Positions 6,697-10,785 of a stretch of 10,785 bases of DNA are shown here, in pieces. Position 1 is the first letter of the stretch. Each line of letters begins with the position of its first letter. A program made the translations under genes and the position numbers. Source of the DNA: an uncultured Rhodocyclaceae bacterium (GTDB lineage Bacteria > Pseudomonadota > Gammaproteobacteria > Burkholderiales > Rhodocyclaceae); contig CAIYZZ010000293.1 in the NCBI GenBank assembly GCA_903930805.1, positions 1 to 10,785 on the forward strand. The letters run 5' to 3'. Under the pieces are notes generated by a model. The model saw nothing but the letters and a program-made list of their open reading frames with translations, was not told the origin of the DNA and did no database searches.

Positions 6697-7739
6697 ACAA
6701 GAAGTGGTTTGGGATCGCGCTGATTACCCTTGCACTGCTGGCTTTGCCCCTGGTGCTGACGCAGGTCGGCACCGCCTGGGTGCGCATCACCAACCTGGCC
6801 ATCCTGTTCGTCTTCTTGTCCTTGGGGCTGAACATTGTCGTCGGCATGGCCGGTCTGCTCGATCTCGGTTACATCGCGTTCTACGCTGTCGGCGCTTACG
6901 TCTACGCCCTGCTGGCTTCACCACATTTCGGCCTGCACCTGCCGTTCTGGGTGATCCTGCCGATAGGGGCTCTGCTCGCCGGCCTCGCAGGTGCCGTCCT
7001 GGGAGCGCCGACTTTACGGCTGCACGGCGATTACCTGGCCATCGTCACCCTCGGCTTCGGCGAGATCGTGCGCATCCTGATGAACAACCTGTCGGCACCG
7101 TTCAACATCACCAACGGGCCAAAGGGTATTACGCGCATCGACGGACTGAATGTTGCCGGCATGAGTTTCAACAGTACCGATACCCTCTTCGGCATCGCCT
7201 TCACCGGTCCGGCAAAGTACTACTACGTTTTGCTGGTGCTCCTGCTCTGCGTCATCATCGTCAACCTGCGCCTGCAGAAGTCGCGCATTGGTCGCGCCTG
7301 GGTCGCCATCCGCGAAGACGAAGTGGCGGCCAAGGCGGCCGGCATCGACACGCGCAACGTCAAGCTGCTGGCCTTCGCCATGGGGGCGAGTTTCGGCGGC
7401 ATCGCCGGCGGCATGTTCGCCGCCATGCAGGGCTTCGTCAGTCCAGAGAGTTTCATCCTGCAAGAATCCGTGATGGTGCTGGCGATGGTGGTGCTGGGTG
7501 GCATGGGCAATGTCTGGGGTGTCATCGCCGGCGCGCTCCTGCTCTCCTTCGTTCCCGAGTTCTTGCGCTACACCGTCGAGCCGGCGCAAAAGGCACTGTT
7601 CGGCCATCTGCTGGTCGAACCCGAAGTGCTGCGCATGCTGATCTTTGGCGTGGCGCTGGTATTGACGATGCGTTTCCGCCCCGCTGGCTTGTGGCCAGAG
7701 GCCAGGCATAGCCGGGAGTTCGGGGAGAAGCGGGCATGA
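6693..7739 (+). CDS. livM: Branched-chain amino acid ABC importer, permease LivM
   Basis: The 348-residue integral membrane protein is the second channel half and pairs with LivH. Family signatures include LGLNIVVGMAGLLDLGYIAF at about 44-63, LRLHGDYLAIVTLGFGEIVR at about 107-126, the conserved GPKGIT, SRIGRAWVAIREDEVAAKAA on the cytoplasmic side, and VLGGMGNVWGVIAGA near the end. It starts at GTG 6693, which overlaps the livH stop by 4 bp and has GGAG a few bases upstream, and it ends in an ATGA overlap with livG. Length and layout are normal. The overlaps indicate translation coupled to both neighbours. Confidence 0.93.
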   Translation: MNKKWFGIALITLALLALPLVLTQVGTAWVRITNLAILFVFLSLGLNIVVGMAGLLDLGYIAFYAVGAYVYALLASPHFGLHLPFWVILPIGALLAGLAGAVLGAPTLRLHGDYLAIVTLGFGEIVRILMNNLSAPFNITNGPKGITRIDGLNVAGMSFNSTDTLFGIAFTGPAKYYYVLLVLLLCVIIVNLRLQKSRIGRAWVAIREDEVAAKAAGIDTRNVKLLAFAMGASFGGIAGGMFAAMQGFVSPESFILQESVMVLAMVVLGGMGNVWGVIAGALLLSFVPEFLRYTVEPAQKALFGHLLVEPEVLRMLIFGVALVLTMRFRPAGLWPEARHSREFGEKRA

Positions 7740-8503
7740 ACGTACTTCTCGAAGCGCGCAATATCGGCAAGCGTTTCGGCGGCGTGCAAGCGCTCAAGGA
7801 TGTATCGCTGACCATCCGCGCAAACGAAATCTACGGTCTGATCGGCCCCAACGGTGCCGGCAAGACCACTTTTTTCAACGTGCTGACGGGTCTTTACACG
7901 CGGGACAGCGGTGACGTTCTGCTCAATGGTGGACCGCTCGAACTGGGCAGTCCGCATCTCGTCGCCCGCGCCGGCATCGCCCGCACCTTCCAGAACATCC
8001 GCCTGTTTGGCAACATGACTGCACTCGAAAATGTCATGGTCGGCCGCCATGTTCGGACCAGAGCCGGCGTGTTCGGCGCCATCTTTCGCACCCGCGCCCA
8101 GCGTGAAGAAGAAGCGGCCATCCGCCGTCGCGCCGAGGAGTTGTTGCATTACGTCGGCATTGACCACCGGGCCAACGATCTGGCGCGTCATTTGGCCTAT
8201 GGCGACCAGCGTCGCCTCGAAATTGCCCGCGCGCTGGCCACGGAACCCCAGTTGCTGGCACTCGACGAACCCGCCGCCGGCATGAACGCAACCGAGACCG
8301 CCGCCCTGCGCCAACTCATCGAAGGCCTGCGCAAGGACGGCCTGACAGTGTTGCTGATCGAGCACGATGTCAAACTGGTGATGGGCCTTTGCGACCACGT
8401 CGCCGTGCTCGACTACGGCGAGAAGATTGCCGAGGATGTGCCCAACCATGTGCAAAAAGACCCGAAGGTGATCGAAGCCTATCTGGGAGTCAGCGTTGGC
8501 TAA
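7736..8503 (+). CDS. livG: Branched-chain amino acid ABC importer, ATPase LivG
   Basis: This 255-residue cytoplasmic ATPase drives LivHM. Walker A is GPNGAGKT at 37-44 and the Q-loop is TFQN at 84-87. The signature region reads HLAYGDQRRLEIARAL at 152-167, the LivG version in which LSGGQ is replaced by a YG(D/Q)Q form. Walker B is LLALDE at 173-178, followed by PAAGMN, and the switch histidine is in LLIEHD. The insert at about 104-130 between Q-loop and signature is typical of LivG. GGGGAG precedes the ATG at 7736, which overlaps the livM stop as ATGA. The C-terminal end overlaps the likely livF start by 8 bp. Nothing is missing. Confidence 0.94.
   Translation: MNVLLEARNIGKRFGGVQALKDVSLTIRANEIYGLIGPNGAGKTTFFNVLTGLYTRDSGDVLLNGGPLELGSPHLVARAGIARTFQNIRLFGNMTALENVMVGRHVRTRAGVFGAIFRTRAQREEEAAIRRRAEELLHYVGIDHRANDLARHLAYGDQRRLEIARALATEPQLLALDEPAAGMNATETAALRQLIEGLRKDGLTVLLIEHDVKLVMGLCDHVAVLDYGEKIAEDVPNHVQKDPKVIEAYLGVSVG
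8485..8489 (+). promoter_or_regulatory. Ribosome site supporting the TTG start of livF
   Basis: GGGAG lies 6 bases before the TTG at 8496. No in-frame ATG exists before the conserved LivF region, so this site is the main support for a TTG start. Confidence 0.5.
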
Positions 8504-9263
8504 CCCCCCCCGCCCACCCTTGTCATGGGGGGGAGAGCCTTCCGCGCACGGGCGCTATGCCCTACTGGAGGCACTGAACCTCGAAGTGCATTACGGCGGC
8601 ATCGCCGCAGTGAAGGGGATCTCCTTCGCTATCGAGCAAGGTGAGATGGTCTGCCTCATCGGCGCCAACGGCGCGGGCAAGACTTCTACGCTGAAAGCAC
8701 TGGCGCGCATGATTCCGGCAAAGGGTGAGCTCCATTACCGCCAACAGCGGCTTGATCGCCTGCCCAGCCACGACCTGATCCGCCATGGCTTGGCCTTGGT
8801 TCCCGAAGGACGCGGAATTTTCGCCCGCCTGACAGTTGCCGAAAATCTTGCGATGGGTGCCTATCATCGTAATGACAAGGCAGAGATCGAGCTCGATCTG
8901 CAGCGCATCTTCGAGATGCTGCCACGCCTCAAGGAGCGTGCAACTCAGGTTGCCGGCACGCTTTCCGGCGGTGAGCAACAAATGCTCGCCATCGGTCGCG
9001 CCCTGATGGGTCGCCCGCAGTTGCTGCTGCTCGACGAACCTTCGATGGGCTTGGCGCCATTGATGGTCGAAAAAGTCTTTGAGGTCATCCGCTCCGTGGC
9101 AGCTCAGGGCGTCACGATATTTCTGGTCGAACAAAACGCCCGACTGGCCCTGCAAACGTGCTCGCGTGGCTATGTGATGGAAAGTGGCCTGATCACGCTG
9201 GCCGATACGGCCGCCAGCCTAATCGCCGATCCGCGCGTGCGGGCCGCATATCTGGGTGAATGA
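8496..9263 (+). CDS. livF: Branched-chain amino acid ABC importer, ATPase LivF
   Basis: The 255-residue protein is the second ATPase of the transporter. The conserved part begins at about residue 23 (LLEALNLEVHYGGI). Walker A is GANGAGKTS at 56-64, the signature is LSGGEQQ at 156-162, Walker B is LLLLDE at 176-181 and is followed by PSMGLAP, and FLVEQNARLAL is the LivF form of the switch region. Homologues usually start within a few residues of LLE, so about 20 extra N-terminal residues are predicted here. They are encoded by DNA with a run of eight C (8504-8511) and seven G (8527-8533). TTG 8496 has a ribosome site and overlaps livG by 8 bp; TTG 8520 is an alternative. The function call is secure, the start is not. 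Confidence 0.9.
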   Translation: MANPPRPPLSWGGEPSAHGRYALLEALNLEVHYGGIAAVKGISFAIEQGEMVCLIGANGAGKTSTLKALARMIPAKGELHYRQQRLDRLPSHDLIRHGLALVPEGRGIFARLTVAENLAMGAYHRNDKAEIELDLQRIFEMLPRLKERATQVAGTLSGGEQQMLAIGRALMGRPQLLLLDEPSMGLAPLMVEKVFEVIRSVAAQGVTIFLVEQNARLALQTCSRGYVMESGLITLADTAASLIADPRVRAAYLGE

Positions 9264-9288
9264 GTCGGCGCAGGTTTTGCGCACACCT

Positions 9289-10785
9289 TCACAGTTTGAA
9301 ATGCCCGACAGACCCCTTCATCTCTTCAGCCATTTGCTCAAGACGGTCTGCTGAAGCAGCAACCTCCGTGACGATGGCGCTGGTTTCTTCCGTCATCTGG
9401 GCAATGCTTTGGATGTTTCCGGCGATCAGGTTGCTCGCAGAACTCTGTTCCTTCAGAGCCGCGGAAATATCGCCAACAGATGCCAACACCTTCTGGACGC
9501 TGTCCTGAATCCGGTCCATCGAGTTGCTGGCGCGATCTACCATCTGGACGCCTTCTTCAACGCAGGAGATTCCTTGCGACATGCCCGCCACCGCATCGTC
9601 CGTGCTGCCTTGAATTCCCTGGATCATCGAAGCAATTTCCTTGGTCGAAAGCGCTGTCCGTTCAGCCAGCTTGCGCACTTCATCGGCCACCACCGCAAAC
9701 CCCCGACCCTGCTCACCCGCACGGGCGGCCTCGATAGCGGCATTCAATGCCAGCAGATTGGTCTGGTCCGCAATTTCCTTGATGACGTTTACGATGTTGG
9801 ATATTTGATGCGATTGCTCGCCTAGCGAAGTAATTACCGAAGAAGACGTTGTCACCGCACCGGAAATCTTGTCCATCTCGCCGATCACATCCCGTACCGT
9901 GGTCGCGCCATCCTTGGCTAAATCACCGGTTGCCGAGGCGTACTTCTGCGCATCGCTGGCATTGTCGGAGATCTGCCCGATACAAACCGTCATTTCTTCA
10001 ATCGACGCCGCCACCGAGGCAGAGGAGTCTCGTTGACGATCTGAAGCTATCTGTACTTCGCTTGAGGCGCCAGTCAAGTGCCGGGCAGCCTGGGTCAGCC
10101 GATCCGCGCTTTGCAGGATGCTGCCAATGCTCTCCCTCAATCCGCCCTGCATTTGCTTGGTGGCGAATAAAAGACTGCTGTTGTCAGCGGGGCGGGTGAC
10201 GATGGTTTCCGTCAGATTGCCCTTGGCAATCTGCCTAACGATATCGATTACGTAGATGGGTTCCCCGCCCAATTGGCTAAGCAGGCGGCGAACAATTAGC
10301 CCAACCACAAAGAACAGCACGATCTGCAAAACGCCCTGGCCGATCCATATCCAGGTATTCAGTGAGCGGATCTCCGCCATGTCACTTTGAATATCGAGGG
10401 TGACGCTGGCTCCGCCGAGAACAAAACCTTCCTCCACAGCGTGGCAGTCAAGGCATTTGATGCTACGAAAGTCTTTTTTTGCAATAAATGGCACCACGGT
10501 TCTGAGCAATGACTCTCCATCATGGTTCTTGATGATCGCGGATTCTGTTTTACCAGTGGAAAGAACCTTGCGATCCATCTCATCGAAGGGCCGTTCCTGG
10601 GGAGGCGCTGCGGGAAATTCATCATCGAGCTGCTTGGCGCGGAATACGCGCATCTCCTTGATATTTTCGGATTTACCCATCTTATCGACGAACATTGCGC
10701 GACTTTTCTGGTCGCTGATGACCTCATCCTTGCCGGCTTTCGTGATCATCAGTGTGTTCAGGCCATTGATGGCGCCGTCCGCCAC
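9289..10785 (-). CDS. Methyl-accepting chemotaxis protein with c-type heme motif, N-terminus cut
   Basis: The frame is open at the right window edge, so the first transmembrane helix and the true start are missing; 498 residues remain. Residues 1 to about 140 form a predicted periplasmic sensor domain with [23 protein letters not shown] and CLDCH at 111-115 (10441-10455), a CxxCH heme c motif, followed by [14 protein letters not shown] transmembrane helix lies at about 145-165, then HAMP to about 215, then a long coiled-coil signalling domain. Its conserved tip, [20 protein letters not shown] then [18 protein letters not shown], is at 337-377. It should act on the CheA-CheW complex. There is no C-terminal CheR-docking pentapeptide; it ends SVGHFKL. 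The gene converges on livF with 25 bp between, and no clear terminator is seen. Confidence 0.93.
   Translation of the reverse strand: MADGAINGLNTLMITKAGKDEVISDQKSRAMFVDKMGKSENIKEMRVFRAKQLDDEFPAAPPQERPFDEMDRKVLSTGKTESAIIKNHDGESLLRTVVPFIAKKDFRSIKCLDCHAVEEGFVLGGASVTLDIQSDMAEIRSLNTWIWIGQGVLQIVLFFVVGLIVRRLLSQLGGEPIYVIDIVRQIAKGNLTETIVTRPADNSSLLFATKQMQGGLRESIGSILQSADRLTQAARHLTGASSEVQIASDRQRDSSASVAASIEEMTVCIGQISDNASDAQKYASATGDLAKDGATTVRDVIGEMDKISGAVTTSSSVITSLGEQSHQISNIVNVIKEIADQTNLLALNAAIEAARAGEQGRGFAVVADEVRKLAERTALSTKEIASMIQGIQGSTDDAVAGMSQGISCVEEGVQMVDRASNSMDRIQDSVQKVLASVGDISAALKEQSSASNLIAGNIQSIAQMTEETSAIVTEVAASADRLEQMAEEMKGSVGHFKL

Noticed and set aside
6704..7711. 335-residue plus-strand open frame
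   Set aside because: It overlaps livM in another frame and is Arg/His/Pro-rich, a frame-shadow pattern; livM is unambiguous.
7568..8455. 295-residue minus-strand open frame
   Set aside because: It is antisense to livG and the livM end, with no recognisable domain or ribosome site.
9268..9282. GCGCA/TGCGC hairpin between livF and the chemoreceptor gene
   Set aside because: A 5-bp stem with no T run is too weak to call a terminator for either gene.

Overview
The window looks like chromosomal DNA of a betaproteobacterium, most likely in or near the Rhodocyclales. This is inferred from GC-rich coding sequence, a Pseudomonas c551-type periplasmic cytochrome c, a complete five-gene liv transporter in the order J-H-M-G-F, and a chemoreceptor with a c-type heme motif in its sensor domain. 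The organism cannot be named from the sequence alone.

Left part (1-1510): an accessory patch read on the minus strand. It holds a dinJ-yafQ type II toxin-antitoxin pair with a perfect palindromic operator over its promoter. Downstream on the same strand lies a decayed partition-like cassette: a ParA with most of its middle deleted, the C-terminal half of a second ParA, and a small ribbon-helix-helix-like protein, joined by ATGA overlaps. A 25-bp repeat brackets the toxin-antitoxin segment as direct repeats, and a third copy lies inside the yyaL coding sequence. The first 134 bases are AT-rich and contain several inverted repeats. The patch reads as the scar of an integrated plasmid or genomic island.

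Middle part (1511-4240): on the plus strand a 39-residue signal-peptide ORF with a strong Shine-Dalgarno sequence overlaps the start of a YyaL/DUF255 thioredoxin-fold protein. A secreted monoheme cytochrome c and a clear intrinsic terminator follow.

Right part (4241-9263): a plus-strand operon for a branched-chain amino acid type ABC importer. It encodes a lipoprotein substrate-binding protein (LivJ), permeases LivH and LivM, and ATPases LivG and LivF. A 20-bp hairpin with a GCAA loop and a T run lies between livJ and livH, which should let the binding protein be made in excess. After it, livH-livM and livM-livG overlap by 4 bp and livG-livF by 8 bp. LivJ has an unusual proline linker and a long Ala/Pro tail, LivH has a 24-residue insert with two cysteines, and LivF appears to start at TTG with an extra leader.

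Right edge (9289-10785): a convergent minus-strand methyl-accepting chemotaxis protein, cut at its N-terminus by the window edge. Its predicted periplasmic domain carries CLDCH, so it may bind heme c and sense redox state or a gas. I see no RNA genes, CRISPR arrays, complete insertion sequences or phage genes. Nothing here amounts to a clearly new multi-gene system; the most unusual items are the dispersed repeat, the broken ParA pair, the heme-type chemoreceptor and the modified Liv components.
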